DNA from: Exiguobacterium sp. AM39-5BH
Lineage (GTDB): Bacteria > Bacillota > Bacilli > Exiguobacteriales > Exiguobacteriaceae
Direction: 5' to 3'
Assembly: GCF_003467445.1 (NCBI RefSeq)
Contig: NZ_QSGS01000015.1
Coordinates: 1 to 44,087 of the forward strand
DNA: 44,087 bases
Shown here: positions 1-10,525 of the stretch, in pieces
Numbering within the stretch: the first letter of the stretch is position 1
Layout: each line of letters starts with the position of its first letter
Notes under the pieces: model-generated
The model's input: the letters and a program-made list of their open reading frames with translations, nothing else
Databases searched by the model: none
What the model was told of the DNA's origin: nothing
Made by a program: the position numbers and the translations under genes

Positions 1-188
1 CGGTATTAGCCCCGATTTCTCGTGGTTATCCCAGACCTGAGGGCAGGTTCTTTACGTGTTACTCACCCGTCCGCCGCTCATTCCGTCGACTTCCCCCCGA
101 AGGGTTCCGTCGATTTCCTGCGCTCGACTTGCATGTATTAGGCACGCCGCCAGCGTTCGTCCTGAGCCAGGATCAAACTCTCCAAAGA
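1..188 (-). rRNA. rrs: 16S ribosomal RNA, 5' part only
   Basis: The complement holds the universal 16S 5' primer site (AGAGTTTGATCCTGGCTCAG, complement of 162-181), followed by the usual 5' domain and a V1 loop typical of Exiguobacterium. The gene runs off the left edge, so only about the first 188 bases are present. The mature 5' end is placed about seven bases before that site, by analogy with E. coli numbering. Confidence 0.96.
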
Positions 189-475
189 ATTTGATATAGC
201 TCTTTAAAAAATGACGAAGCTTGCGCTTCATTCAAAAATGGTAAAACTTTTTTTGCCTCATCGTTCAGTTTTCAAAGTTCGTCTGTCGTTCATTGGCGAC
301 TCTTAAAATAATACAAGTCATCGACACAGTTGTCAACCACTTTTTTTATTCTTTTCCGCTGCCATCAGCGGCAACGTTTATTACTTTACCGCATCCCTAA
401 ATAGAACGCAAGACTTTTGCAAAAGTTTTTCTGAAAAAATTTTTAGCATCTTTAAACCGGCAACACTCCCCATAG
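189..475 (-). other. rRNA operon leader and promoter region
   Basis: No gene is seen here. The region holds the promoter of the left rRNA operon and a leader of about 110 bases. The leader contains a hairpin made of AATGAAGC, a GCAA loop and GCTTCGTCATT (about 211-235), and a TTTGAAAACTGAA element of the kind common in Bacillales rRNA leaders and spacers. Roles in RNase III processing or antitermination are inferred, not shown. Confidence 0.6.
308..336 (-). promoter_or_regulatory. sigma-A promoter of the left rRNA operon
   Basis: On the minus strand there is a perfect -35 TTGACA (331-336), a 17-base spacer and -10 TATTAT (308-313), giving a start near 300. It lies just after the lysS terminator and before 16S, so this rRNA operon has its own strong promoter. 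Confidence 0.85.
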
Positions 476-506
476 AAAAACCTCTCGCCCTTAAGAGCGA
501 GAGGTT
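476..506 (-). terminator. intrinsic terminator after lysS
   Basis: On the minus strand a GC-rich stem (AACCTCTCGC pairing with GCGAGAGG) is followed by a run of T, 12 bases after the lysS stop codon. It separates lysS from the rRNA promoter. Confidence 0.9.
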
Positions 507-517
507 AAAACGAGGCT

Positions 518-2104
<1,587 letters not shown>

Positions 2105-2153
2105 TCACTTTTTCGCCAAACAAGCTTACCACAAAACAATTTTTTTCACTAGT

Positions 2154-3149
2154 TCACACTTCTTGCATTTGTCGCTCGAGCTGTTCCACAAAATGATACA
2201 ACACGATACCAAAAGCATCTCGTGATTCTGTTTCGTTGATTTGCTTCCGAACCGGGCCGCTGCCTTTTAACCCTTTCAAGTACCACGCCGCATGTTGACG
2301 CATCTCGCGAACGGCCGTCACTTCTCCTTTGATCGCAATCAAGCGATCGAGGTGCAACATACAGATGTCGATTTTTTCACGTGCCGCTGGTTCTGGCGGA
2401 AGTGCACCCGTCTCCAAATATTGCACCGTTTGATACAACATCCATGGATTACCGAGTGCTGCACGTCCGATCATGACGGCATCGACACCATAGTGATCAA
2501 TCGCATGCTTCGCTTCTTGGGGCGTCGAGATATCGCCGTTACCGATAATCGGAACCGACGCGATTTTCTTGGCTTCGCCGATCCAGTCCCAGTTTGCAGT
2601 GCCTTCATATTGTTGGGACCGCGTGCGACCATGAATCGCAATCGCCGCCGCTCCACCAGATTGAGCCGCCCGAACATTGTCGAGAATATAAATATGGTCT
2701 TCGTCCCAACCGAGACGCATTTTGACCGTGACCGGCTTATCGACCGCGTTCGAGACGGCGTTCACCATCTCGTAAACTTTGTCTGGGTCAAGCAACCATT
2801 TGGCACCCGCCTCACATTTCGTGACTTTCGGGACCGGGCAACCCATATTGATATCGATGATGTCTGCATTCGTGTTTTGATCCACGTACTGGGCCGCTCT
2901 GACGAGTGTGTCTTTCGACCCTCCGAAAATCTGAAGGCTAAGCGGCTTTTCCCGTTCATCGACGTACAGCATCCGGAGCGTTCTTGCATTCTCCACTAAA
3001 ATCCCTTTATCGCTGACCATTTCCGCACAGACGAGTCCCGCGCCGAATTCTTTCGCGATCAAACGAAACGCAGGGTTTGTCACTCCGGCCATCGGGGCAA
3101 GGACGGCGCGGTTCTTTATATCGATGTTACCAATTTTGAACCCTGACAC
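2154..3149 (-). CDS. dusB: tRNA-dihydrouridine synthase
   Basis: Flavin enzyme that reduces uridines to dihydrouridine in the tRNA D-loop using NADPH. The 331-residue protein has the FMN-binding TIM-barrel start (APMAGVTNPAFR, about residues 18-29), the catalytic cysteine motif NMGCPVPKV with Cys at about 104, and IHGRTRSQQYEG followed by a GNGDI phosphate-binding loop. The start is GTG with AAGGA nine bases upstream. It follows folK by 22 bases, in the place of B. subtilis yacF/dus1; the small yazB gene found between them in B. subtilis is absent. Assignment to the DusB type rests on similarity and length. Confidence 0.95.
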   Translation of the reverse strand: MSGFKIGNIDIKNRAVLAPMAGVTNPAFRLIAKEFGAGLVCAEMVSDKGILVENARTLRMLYVDEREKPLSLQIFGGSKDTLVRAAQYVDQNTNADIIDINMGCPVPKVTKCEAGAKWLLDPDKVYEMVNAVSNAVDKPVTVKMRLGWDEDHIYILDNVRAAQSGGAAAIAIHGRTRSQQYEGTANWDWIGEAKKIASVPIIGNGDISTPQEAKHAIDHYGVDAVMIGRAALGNPWMLYQTVQYLETGALPPEPAAREKIDICMLHLDRLIAIKGEVTAVREMRQHAAWYLKGLKGSGPVRKQINETESRDAFGIVLYHFVEQLERQMQEV

Positions 3150-3171
3150 TTCTCCACTTCCTTTGCTAACG

Positions 3172-3675
3172 TTAAACCGAGCTGACCAATGATTGTAACG
3201 GTCCGAGACGGACGACGTCTTGTCGTTCTGACGCAGGAAGGGCTTCTAGCCATGCCCGCACCGTCATTCCCTTTACCTCGACCGACGGAGCAATCTCCGC
3301 GAACGGGGCAAGGACAAAAGCGCGTTCATGCATCCGTGGATGCGGAACAGTTAACTGCTTCGATTGTATATCTTCGCTGTTATAGACCAAGATGTCAAGG
3401 TCGATTGTACGTGGTCCATTCTTGAATAGTCGTTCTCTCCCTAGGTCCCGTTCAATCTGTTGGAGTTGAAGCAAGGCCGCTTCCGCAGAAAGGGACGGCT
3501 CGACTTCGACGACCATATTATAGAAGGATGGCTGATCTGTGTATCCGACCGGTGCCGTCTCATATACAGATGACTCCTTCGTCACACGTAGACCGCTTGC
3601 CGCCATCGCTTGAATCGCTTCTGCCAGATAGTTGGCACGCTCCCCAATGTTCGATCCCAGCGCTACATACATCAT
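3172..3675 (-). CDS. folK: 6-hydroxymethyl-7,8-dihydropterin pyrophosphokinase
   Basis: Transfers pyrophosphate from ATP to 6-hydroxymethyl-dihydropterin, the step before dihydropteroate synthase in folate synthesis. The 167-residue protein shows the typical start (ALGSNIGERANYLAEAI), the VYETAPVGYTDQPSFYNMV pterin-binding segment and the signature RTIDLDILVY near residue 90 with metal-binding aspartates. The start ATG overlaps the folB stop by four bases, which indicates translational coupling. An ATG one codon later is equally possible. Confidence 0.96.
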   Translation of the reverse strand: MMYVALGSNIGERANYLAEAIQAMAASGLRVTKESSVYETAPVGYTDQPSFYNMVVEVEPSLSAEAALLQLQQIERDLGRERLFKNGPRTIDLDILVYNSEDIQSKQLTVPHPRMHERAFVLAPFAEIAPSVEVKGMTVRAWLEALPASERQDVVRLGPLQSLVSSV

Positions 3676-4037
3676 ACGTTTCGTCTCCGTGTCATCTCGA
3701 TCGCGACCGAGTCGTAGTGGCCCGGGATGGGCGGGTCCGGCTTGATAACTTTGACGGTGACGCTTTGAATCTTGTCGCTGTGGGCCAAGACAGCTGTCGT
3801 AATGCGTTCACCCAGCGCCTCGAGCAGATTGACCGGCTCCCCGGTGACGATGTCTTCCGTCAATTGATAGAGACCGGCATAACTGACTCCATCTGATAAA
3901 TCATCCGATTGACCGGCCGGTGCCAAATCCAACTCACACATCAAGTCGATATTGAACCGTTGACCGAGTCGATTCTCTTCCTCAAACACACCGTGATAGC
4001 CATAGAAACGCATCCCATTCACAAACATCTTATCCAA
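3672..4037 (-). CDS. folB: dihydroneopterin aldolase
   Basis: Cleaves 7,8-dihydroneopterin to 6-hydroxymethyl-dihydropterin and glycolaldehyde. The 121-residue protein contains GMRFYGYHGVFEEE with the conserved Tyr and Glu, and a conserved lysine in VTVKVIKPDPPIPGH. The start is an unusual TTG at 4037. It lies eight bases after GGAGG and gives the N-terminus MDKMFVNG, matching the family (B. subtilis begins MDKVYVEG); the next ATG would be too far from the ribosome site. It overlaps folP by eight bases and folK by four, inside the folate operon. Confidence 0.95.
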   Translation of the reverse strand: MDKMFVNGMRFYGYHGVFEEENRLGQRFNIDLMCELDLAPAGQSDDLSDGVSYAGLYQLTEDIVTGEPVNLLEALGERITTAVLAHSDKIQSVTVKVIKPDPPIPGHYDSVAIEMTRRRNV

Positions 4038-4815
4038 TTTGTCCGCCTCCCAGCATCGCGTCCATCATGAGTGACGCTCGTTTATTCTCTCGCACGTCAT
4101 GGACCCGAATCCACGCACAGCCTTTCATGATGCCTAGACACGTCGTCGCCAATGTCCCTTCCAATCGTTCCTCGGTCGGTAAATCAAGCGCTTGCCCAAT
4201 AAATGATTTTCGCGACGTTCCGAGTAACACCGGATAACCGAGGTTCGTGATCACGTCGAGTCGATTCATCAACTCCATGTTTTGCGCATAGTCTTTCGCA
4301 AAGCCGATTCCCGGGTCTAACCAAATCATCTCATCCGGCACACCGGCCGCTTGGGCGATTTCAATTGACTCATATAAGTCACCGACGACCTCCTCAATGA
4401 AATGGCCATAATTTCGATTGTCGCGATTGTGCATCAAGATGATGGGAACGTTAAACGCCTGGGCCACTTGTGCCATCGACTGATCGCCCCACTTCGAGCC
4501 CCAGACGTCATTGATGATATCGGCCCCGGCTTCTAATGCCGCCTTTGCCACCACTGGTTTGTACGTATCGATCGAGATGAGCACGTCGAGCTCTTGTTTC
4601 AGTTGACGAATGACCGGAACGACCCGCTCGATTTCTTCTTCCGCCGAGACGAACCGGGCTCCCGGTCGTGTCGATTCCCCACCGATATCAATCGCGTCCG
4701 CTCCGTCTTGAACGAGTTGTTTGGCGTGAGCGATCGCCTGTTCGAGCGCCGTGTACCGTCCCCCGTCCGAAAACGAATCCGGCGTCACATTTAAAATGCC
4801 CATGATTTTTGTCAT
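4030..4815 (-). CDS. folP: dihydropteroate synthase
   Basis: Joins 6-hydroxymethyl-dihydropterin pyrophosphate with p-aminobenzoate; the target of sulfonamides (sul in B. subtilis). The protein of about 261 residues is a TIM barrel with GILNVTPDSFSDGG near residue 6, GGESTRPG near 45, LDPGIGFAKD near 175 and TSRKSFIG near 205. The frame extends further upstream, but ATG 4815 gives the family start [10 protein letters not shown] and overlaps the pabC stop as ATGA. Each pab/fol enzyme feeds the next in this operon. Confidence 0.97.
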   Translation of the reverse strand: MTKIMGILNVTPDSFSDGGRYTALEQAIAHAKQLVQDGADAIDIGGESTRPGARFVSAEEEIERVVPVIRQLKQELDVLISIDTYKPVVAKAALEAGADIINDVWGSKWGDQSMAQVAQAFNVPIILMHNRDNRNYGHFIEEVVGDLYESIEIAQAAGVPDEMIWLDPGIGFAKDYAQNMELMNRLDVITNLGYPVLLGTSRKSFIGQALDLPTEERLEGTLATTCLGIMKGCAWIRVHDVRENKRASLMMDAMLGGGQIG

Positions 4816-5642
4816 CGCGTTTCTTCCCTTCCAATCGCATGCAACAAGACCGACCAACATGCTTTAAATTTTCCCCCGTCTTTGCCTGGATAGCTGTTCC
4901 CGGCGTAGTCTGTGACCGGAGCAATCTGTTGAACCGAATTCGTCAACCAAATCTCGTCTGCCTGTGTAAGTTCCGCAAACGTCACATCACGTTCCTTCAC
5001 CTCAAACGTATCCATCACCCAACGTCGTGTGACCCCAGCCAGAGGTCCCGTCGCGAGCGGCGTCGTCCAAAGTTGGTCAGCTTCGACCCAGAAGATGTTC
5101 GAGACAAGCCCTTCCACCACATGTCCTGAGTCATCGGCGAACAGTCCTTCCGCCTCCCGATCAACAAGCATGCGCTTCCCTAATATGTTGTTCATATAAT
5201 GATGGGACTTTAAGCGGAATGCCGCTTCGGGCCGACTTCTTGGAAACGGAATGGCTTCCAGCCGTTTTTCCGTGGGCTGGAACGATTCCGGTAACGGCTT
5301 GACAAGTAGCGTCACGTTCGGGCGAGTGTAGCGTCCGTCATAGAGTCCAAGTGGCGCCACGCCCGCGGACACGTTCAAGCGCACATACAGGTTTGGGTTC
5401 CCGTTTTGACGAACGACGTCTTGAATCGCCTGCTCTATCTCTTGTTTCGTGTACGGTAAATCAATCCATAGCTCCGCTAAGCTCTTCTCGAGACGTTCCC
5501 AGTGAAAATCAAACAAGAACGGGATGCCATTGAACGTTCGAAACGTCTCGAATAAGCCCATCCCATATAAAAATCCGTGGTCTTCCACCGGAATCGTTAC
5601 TTCAGAGCTGCCCCGAAGTTCGCCGTTATGCCAAAGCCACAT
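4812..5642 (-). CDS. pabC: 4-amino-4-deoxychorismate lyase
   Basis: PLP enzyme that releases pyruvate from aminodeoxychorismate to give p-aminobenzoate. The 276-residue protein has the fold type IV layout: [15 protein letters not shown] near residue 21, the likely PLP lysine at about 145 ([10 protein letters not shown]), and EGLVSNIF for cofactor phosphate binding. Branched-chain aminotransferases share the fold, but the position between pabA and folP decides the call. The start overlaps pabA by 17 bases. Confidence 0.93.
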   Translation of the reverse strand: MWLWHNGELRGSSEVTIPVEDHGFLYGMGLFETFRTFNGIPFLFDFHWERLEKSLAELWIDLPYTKQEIEQAIQDVVRQNGNPNLYVRLNVSAGVAPLGLYDGRYTRPNVTLLVKPLPESFQPTEKRLEAIPFPRSRPEAAFRLKSHHYMNNILGKRMLVDREAEGLFADDSGHVVEGLVSNIFWVEADQLWTTPLATGPLAGVTRRWVMDTFEVKERDVTFAELTQADEIWLTNSVQQIAPVTDYAGNSYPGKDGGKFKACWSVLLHAIGREETR

Positions 5643-6210
5643 GACGATATACCTCGACGAAATTACGAATCATGTCTTTGCCGTGTTCTGTCAAAATCGC
5701 TTCCGGATGAAACTGCACCCCTTCAATCGGTAACGTTTCATGTCGGAGTGCCATAATCTCTCCCAAGCTCGTCTCGGCCGTGACTTGCAAGCACGACGGT
5801 AACGAATCTCGTTCGACCGTGAGCGAATGGTAGCGTGTCACAATCGTCTGTTGCGGGATACCGTTAAACAACGTGTTGCCGTCATGTTGAATCGCTGACG
5901 TCTTGCCATGCATGAGCCGCTCGGCGTGGACGACTTTTCCACCGAACGCTTGAGCAATCGCTTGATGGCCGAGACAGACGCCAAGAATCGGGATACGACC
6001 GGCAAACGCTTGAATCGCATCGATGCTGATCCCCGCCTCACTCGGTGTACACGGACCAGGCGAAATGACGAGATAACTTGGGGCGAGTGCTTCAATTTCC
6101 TCAATCGTGATGTCATCGTTACGACGGACGACGAGTTGTTGCCCGATCTCCCCAAAGTATTGCACTAAATTGTATGTGAACGAGTCATAGTTATCGATGA
6201 ATAAAATCAT
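5626..6210 (-). CDS. pabA: aminodeoxychorismate/anthranilate synthase glutamine amidotransferase subunit
   Basis: Supplies ammonia from glutamine to PabB. The protein of about 194 residues begins [17 protein letters not shown]. It has the class I amidotransferase nucleophile in GVCLGHQ (Cys at about 79) and the partner His-Glu in FHPEA. ATG 6210 was chosen because GGAGG lies seven bases upstream and the start overlaps the pabB stop as ATGA. In B. subtilis this subunit is shared with tryptophan synthesis (trpG). No trp genes are in the window, so whether it is shared here is unknown. Confidence 0.95.
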   Translation of the reverse strand: MILFIDNYDSFTYNLVQYFGEIGQQLVVRRNDDITIEEIEALAPSYLVISPGPCTPSEAGISIDAIQAFAGRIPILGVCLGHQAIAQAFGGKVVHAERLMHGKTSAIQHDGNTLFNGIPQQTIVTRYHSLTVERDSLPSCLQVTAETSLGEIMALRHETLPIEGVQFHPEAILTEHGKDMIRNFVEVYRHVALA

Positions 6211-7586
6211 ACCGTCGCCTCCGTCATTTCTTTCGCCGTCCATAGCGCTTTCGCCTTGGAAAGTGATTCGGCGTATTCCGCCTCCGGATCAGAATCAATC
6301 ACAATCCCGGCCCCAGCTTGGACATGGGCGATTCCGTCCTTGACGACCATCGTCCGAATCGTGATATTGAACACGAGGTCATCATCCCAACTGAGCCAGC
6401 CGTATGAGCCGGTGTAAATCCCGCGCCGAACCGGTTCAAGTTCCTCGATGATCTCCATCGTCCGGATTTTCGGCGCCCCCGTAATGGTGCCGCCCGGGAA
6501 CATCGCGCCGAGTGCGTCGGCTCCCGATACGCCGTCCCGCATCAAACCGCGCACATTCGAGACGATATGTTGGACGTGCGAGTATTTCTCGATGACCATC
6601 AATTCATCGACATGCACCGTCCCGTAAGCCGCGACTTTGCCCAAGTCGTTTCGTTCAAGGTCGACGAGCATGACGTGTTCGGCCCGCTCTTTCTCATTGT
6701 CGAGCAACGTCCGAGCCAGTTCCAAGTCTTCCGCCTCACCCCGGCCTCGCGGTCTCGTTCCGGCGATTGGACGGGTCGAGATGGCGGCGCCATGTTTCTC
6801 GAGCAACAGTTCTGGTGAAGCCGACACCATCGTGAGCGATTCGTCAACGAAATAACCCATATACGGTGAAGGGTTCACTTTCCGGAGCGTGTCGTAGATG
6901 TGACGTGGATGCGCGAGCAGCGGTTCCGATTGCCGGACGCTCAAGTTCACTTGAAACACATCGCCCTCGACGATATAGTCTTGAATCTTTTGCACCGCCG
7001 TCACGAAATTTTCTTGTGACAATGAACGTGAACGTTCGAGCGTTCCGCTCGCGACCTGTGGGAACGCATAATGCGTCTCAGTGTGCCAGAGGGCGACAAA
7101 GCGATCGAGTTTCACTTCTAACTGATCGTCCGTCGTAACGAGCATATATAAAAGTGATTCTTCTTCATCGAAGACCGCTACTTCATCGAACAGCAAGAAC
7201 GAGACGTCCGGTGTCGCCAAATCATCTGCCGCCTTCCGCGGTAAACGTTCGAGCGTTCGGGCCACGTCATAGCTCACATAACCGATCATCCCACCAAAAA
7301 ACGGGGGAGCGCCAGCTGGCCGCTCGGTGGCGTACCGGGTCCGAATCGTTTCGACGATGTCGAGCGGGTCACCGTAAAGTGTTTCCGTCGCCTCTGTTGT
7401 TTCGAACGTTCCGACCCCATCTTTCACGTGAAGCGTAGCGAACGGTCCAATCCCGGCCATCGTATAGCGGCCGACGCGTCCGCTCTCTAACCACGCATAG
7501 TGTTTCTTCCCTTCAGTCAATGTCATATAGGTATCGTACATCTTCTCTTTTGTCATGCGCATGGTTTTGAACGCTGTTTGCCTCAC
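6207..7586 (-). CDS. pabB: aminodeoxychorismate synthase component I
   Basis: Converts chorismate plus ammonia to 4-amino-4-deoxychorismate, the first committed step to p-aminobenzoate. The 459-residue protein shows the chorismate-binding family: [71 protein letters not shown] and [15 protein letters not shown]. The start is GTG 7586, with GGGGGA upstream at usual spacing. The motif that reads PIKGT in E. coli PabB reads PIAGT here, as in TrpE-like enzymes, so family alone does not exclude anthranilate synthase. Operon context makes PabB the better call. Confidence 0.9.
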   Translation of the reverse strand: MRQTAFKTMRMTKEKMYDTYMTLTEGKKHYAWLESGRVGRYTMAGIGPFATLHVKDGVGTFETTEATETLYGDPLDIVETIRTRYATERPAGAPPFFGGMIGYVSYDVARTLERLPRKAADDLATPDVSFLLFDEVAVFDEEESLLYMLVTTDDQLEVKLDRFVALWHTETHYAFPQVASGTLERSRSLSQENFVTAVQKIQDYIVEGDVFQVNLSVRQSEPLLAHPRHIYDTLRKVNPSPYMGYFVDESLTMVSASPELLLEKHGAAISTRPIAGTRPRGRGEAEDLELARTLLDNEKERAEHVMLVDLERNDLGKVAAYGTVHVDELMVIEKYSHVQHIVSNVRGLMRDGVSGADALGAMFPGGTITGAPKIRTMEIIEELEPVRRGIYTGSYGWLSWDDDLVFNITIRTMVVKDGIAHVQAGAGIVIDSDPEAEYAESLSKAKALWTAKEMTEATV

Positions 7587-7621
7587 GCCACATTCCCCCG
7601 TTCCATTGATTCATGCCTTTA

Positions 7622-7650
7622 ATTGTACACAAGAAAAGGCAGTTACCGAA
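7622..7650 (-). promoter_or_regulatory. possible promoter of the pab-fol operon
   Basis: A good -10 TACAAT (7622-7627) lies directly after the cysK terminator T-run on the minus strand. The -35 at 17 bases (TTCGGT) is weak and lies inside the terminator stem. Confidence 0.4.
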
Positions 7651-7674
7651 AGAAGTTGTCTCCCGGTAACTGCC
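7634..7674 (-). terminator. intrinsic terminator after cysK
   Basis: An 11-base perfect stem (GGCAGTTACCG with CGGTAACTGCC) with a 15-base loop, followed by TTTTC on the minus strand, seven bases after the cysK stop codon. Confidence 0.85.
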
Positions 7675-7680
7675 GTTTGT

Positions 7681-8634
7681 TTACGAGCGTACGCTATCTG
7701 ATTCTTCATCGAATTGATAGAGCGGTGTGCTGAGGTAGCGTTCTCCGTTTGACGGGATAATCGCCAACACGTTTTTTCCTTTGCCGAGACGTTTCGCCGT
7801 ATCGACAGCCGCTGCGATCGCCGCCCCAGATGAGATGCCTCCGAGCACGCCGTTCGTCTTGGCCGCAAGACGTGCGTATTCGAACGCCTGATCGGTCGTG
7901 ATTTGAAGGACACCTTCATAAATTTCCGTATCGAGAATCGACGGGATGAACCCGGCCCCGATCCCTTGGATTTTATGCGGGCCTGGCTTACCGCCCGACA
8001 AGACCGGTGAATCGACCGGTTCGACCGCTAGGATTTGAACGTTCGGATAGTGGGCTTTCAACACTTTACCCGCTCCCGTAATCGTTCCGCCTGTCCCGAC
8101 GCCAGCGATGAACGCATCGACTTGAAGGCCTGACGCATCGAACGCGTCGACGATTTCAGGTCCCGTCGTCATCTCGTGCACGTTCGGGTTGGCTTCATTG
8201 TTAAACTGCTGCGGGAGGAAATAACCGTTTTGTTCAGCCTCTTCCGTCGCACGGCGAATCGCTCCGCCCATCCCTTCAGGACCTGGCGTCAAAATGAGTT
8301 CGGCACCGTAGCCACGAAGCAGGTTGCGGCGTTCCATGCTCATCGTTTCCGGCATGACCAAAATCGCTTTATAGCCTTTGGCCGCACTGACCATGGCGAG
8401 ACCGATTCCCGTGTTCCCACTGGTCGGTTCGATAATCGTATCTCCTGGTTTCAAGACCCCTTCTCGTTCCGCCGCTTCAATCATCGCGAGTGCAATCCGG
8501 TCTTTTACACTAGAGCCCGGGTTCATATACTCCAATTTCAAGTAAACCGTGGCATCTTCAGCGCCAGTTAATCCATTTAACTTCACAATCGGTGTCTTTC
8601 CAATCAAGTCTGTTACTGAATCTACGATACGCAT
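7681..8634 (-). CDS. cysK: cysteine synthase (O-acetylserine thiol-lyase)
   Basis: PLP enzyme that makes cysteine from O-acetylserine and sulfide. The 317-residue protein has the PLP lysine at about 44 in [11 protein letters not shown], the substrate loop [14 protein letters not shown], the PLP phosphate loop [14 protein letters not shown] and the C-terminal [12 protein letters not shown]. Start ATG 8634 has a strong GGAGGAGG ribosome site. It has its own promoter and terminator, so it appears to be a single-gene transcript beside the folate operon, as in B. subtilis. Confidence 0.97.
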   Translation of the reverse strand: MRIVDSVTDLIGKTPIVKLNGLTGAEDATVYLKLEYMNPGSSVKDRIALAMIEAAEREGVLKPGDTIIEPTSGNTGIGLAMVSAAKGYKAILVMPETMSMERRNLLRGYGAELILTPGPEGMGGAIRRATEEAEQNGYFLPQQFNNEANPNVHEMTTGPEIVDAFDASGLQVDAFIAGVGTGGTITGAGKVLKAHYPNVQILAVEPVDSPVLSGGKPGPHKIQGIGAGFIPSILDTEIYEGVLQITTDQAFEYARLAAKTNGVLGGISSGAAIAAAVDTAKRLGKGKNVLAIIPSNGERYLSTPLYQFDEESDSVRS

Positions 8635-8675
8635 TTCATTTCCTCCTCCATAATTCCGACTATTCCGATATTTTA

Positions 8676-8705
8676 ATCATACCCTATCAGATTCAAAATA
8701 TGCAA
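8676..8705 (-). promoter_or_regulatory. sigma-A promoter of cysK
   Basis: On the minus strand -35 TTGCAT (8700-8705), an 18-base spacer and -10 TATGAT (8676-8681). Two tandem TCGGAAT copies lie just downstream (about 8651-8670), between the -10 and the ribosome site. Confidence 0.65.
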
Positions 8706-8720
8706 TTTGGAGTAAAGCGG

Positions 8721-9645
8721 TCAGCGTGCTTGTTGTTTCATCGTTTCTAACTGTTCCGCCGAGAAGTGGTATTTCTCGCCGCAGAAGTGACAAACCGCTT
8801 CGGCGCCACCATCCTCTTCAATCATATTACGAATCTCTTCGGCACCGAGTCCGATAATCGCGCTTTCCATACGGTCGCGGCCACATGTGCAATTGAATTG
8901 GACCGGCTTTTGATCCAACACTTCGAGCTGTCGCCAAGGAGCATCTGGAGCATTTCTTCCGGTGTCTTTTCCTCTCCGATGAGGACCGATACCGGCGGGA
9001 ACGTCTTGAGCGCTTGTTCGAGTGCTTGAATCGTCTCTTCAGATGCATCCGGCATCAATTGAACGATAATCCCACCGGCCGCAAGAATCGATTCATCTTC
9101 TGGCAAGACAAGTACACCTGCGCCAACAACTGACGGCACTTGTTCTGACGTCGCGAAGTAGTACGTGAAGTCTTCGCTGATTTCACCCGTTTGAATCTCA
9201 GACGAGCCACCGACGTAGTCTTTCAAGCCGAGGTCTTTAATGACCGAAATCGTCCCTTTTCCGACAGCTTCGCCGACTTTCAACTTCGTCAAACCGTGAT
9301 CGTTCACGAACGTGCCACCTTCGACACGAGGATGTGACACGTAACCGCGCACGTCTCCCGCCGTATCGGCGTCGACGATGATTTTTCCAATCGGTCCATC
9401 CCCTTCGACTTTGAGTGTCACGCGGGCGGCGCCTTTTTGCATCGCCCCAATCATCGTTCCAATCGTCATCGTACGACCGAGCGCCGCTGAAGCGACCGGT
9501 GTCGTCTGATGCCGAAGTTGCGTTTCAAAAATCGTTTTCGTCGTCCGGACGGCAAACGCTCGGACTTCCCCGTTGAACCCGAGGCACGGACGAGGTAATC
9601 GGCTTTCATTTGGTCAAGTAATGCTTGTTGTTCTGGTTGAATCAT
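8721..9645 (-). pseudogene. hslO: Hsp33 redox-regulated chaperone, two frameshifts as sequenced
   Basis: Hsp33 is a cytoplasmic holdase switched on by oxidation of a zinc site. The gene is readable in three pieces. The start at ATG 9645 (after AAAGGAG) reads MIQPEQQALLDQMKADYLVR; the middle piece (ending near 8930) contains TIGTMIGAMQKGAARVTLKV; the last piece contains the zinc site NCTCGRDR...CHFCGEKY. The frames join if one base is restored at about 9578-9580 (GGG before TTC) and one at about 8929 (AGC before TCGAAG). Both look like loss of a G or C, so sequencing error is as likely as true decay. It sits between coaX and cysK as in B. subtilis. Confidence 0.9.
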
Positions 9646-9665
9646 ATTGAGTAACTCCTTTAAGT

Positions 9666-10430
9666 TTATTTCTGGTTGCGCTCATAGATGAGACGAAGCC
9701 CATCGAGCGTCAAAAATGAATCGACGACGTCAATCGTTTCCGCATGCTCGCTAATCAAACGCGCGAGACCGCCCGTGGCAATCACGGTCGCTTCTCCGAC
9801 TTCCCGCTTCATACGATCGACAATACCGTCGACTTGTGCGACATAGCCGTAATACGTTCCGGACTGCATCGCTTGAATTGTATTTTTACCAACGACAGTA
9901 GGCGGTGTCGCGAGCTCGATGCGCGGCAACTTGGCCGCCCGTTGATAGAGCGCCTCGAGCGAAATCATGATCCCTGGTGAAATGATGCCTCCATGATAAC
10001 GGCGGTTCTCATCAATATAGCAGTACGTCGTCGCCGTTCCGAAATCGACGATGATGAGCGGTCCTTCATATTTGGCAATTCCAGCGACCGCGTTGACGAT
10101 GCGATCCGCACCGACTTCACGCGGATTATCGACATGAATGTCGAGACCGGTCTTCACGCCGGGGCCGACGACGATGGGCCGGACATTGAAATAGCGTTGC
10201 GACATCTGTTCGAGCGGAAAGATGACCGGTGGGACGACTGAAGACAAAATCACACCGTCGATTTGATCGAATGAGACGTTCGAATGGTCGAACAGTGATT
10301 TTACGAGCATGCCGTATTCATCGGTCGTTTTCGTGCGGTCTGTCGAGATGCGCCAATGATGGACGAGCGTCTCGCCGTTATACATCCCAAGGACAATATT
10401 TGTATTCCCAACATCAATCACTAAAATCAT
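9666..10430 (-). CDS. coaX: type III pantothenate kinase
   Basis: Phosphorylates pantothenate, the first step of coenzyme A synthesis; the type III enzyme needs a monovalent cation and resists feedback by CoA. The protein of about 254 residues has the ASKHA phosphate loop [11 protein letters not shown] at the start, [11 protein letters not shown] near residue 100, [11 protein letters not shown] near 122 and a late GGLARLI. ATG 10430 follows GAGG by nine bases. It lies between ftsH and hslO, with 20 bases to hslO, suggesting cotranscription. Confidence 0.95.
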   Translation of the reverse strand: MILVIDVGNTNIVLGMYNGETLVHHWRISTDRTKTTDEYGMLVKSLFDHSNVSFDQIDGVILSSVVPPVIFPLEQMSQRYFNVRPIVVGPGVKTGLDIHVDNPREVGADRIVNAVAGIAKYEGPLIIVDFGTATTYCYIDENRRYHGGIISPGIMISLEALYQRAAKLPRIELATPPTVVGKNTIQAMQSGTYYGYVAQVDGIVDRMKREVGEATVIATGGLARLISEHAETIDVVDSFLTLDGLRLIYERNQK

Positions 10431-10471
10431 GATAGCGTTCCTCACTTTGTTGTCAATTACAGTTCGCTCGA

Positions 10472-10480
10472 ATTATAACA
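10472..10480 (-). promoter_or_regulatory. extended -10 promoter of coaX
   Basis: On the minus strand TGTTATAAT is a perfect extended -10 directly after the ftsH terminator T-run. No good -35 is seen at 16-18 bases, as is usual for extended -10 promoters. Confidence 0.5.
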
Positions 10481-10482
10481 CG

Positions 10483-10516
10483 AAAAAAGACGAATGCCTT
10501 GTTTAGGGCATTCGTC
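10483..10516 (-). terminator. intrinsic terminator after ftsH
   Basis: A 10-base stem (GACGAATGCC with GGCATTCGTC) and TTTTTT on the minus strand, ten bases after the ftsH stop codon. Confidence 0.9.
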
Positions 10517-10525
10517 CATTTTGTC

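Noticed and set aside
2292..2999. Plus-strand reading frame of 235 codons inside dusB
   Set aside because: It is the complement of a well-conserved gene, has no ribosome site and its translation is Arg/His-rich without domain features. The same holds for other long plus-strand frames, e.g. over ftsH (11775-12338) and the Pip-like gene (15616-16062).
3150..7680. Folate or other riboswitch ahead of the pab-fol operon
   Set aside because: Gaps are too short and no riboswitch core was recognised; only a possible promoter follows the cysK terminator.
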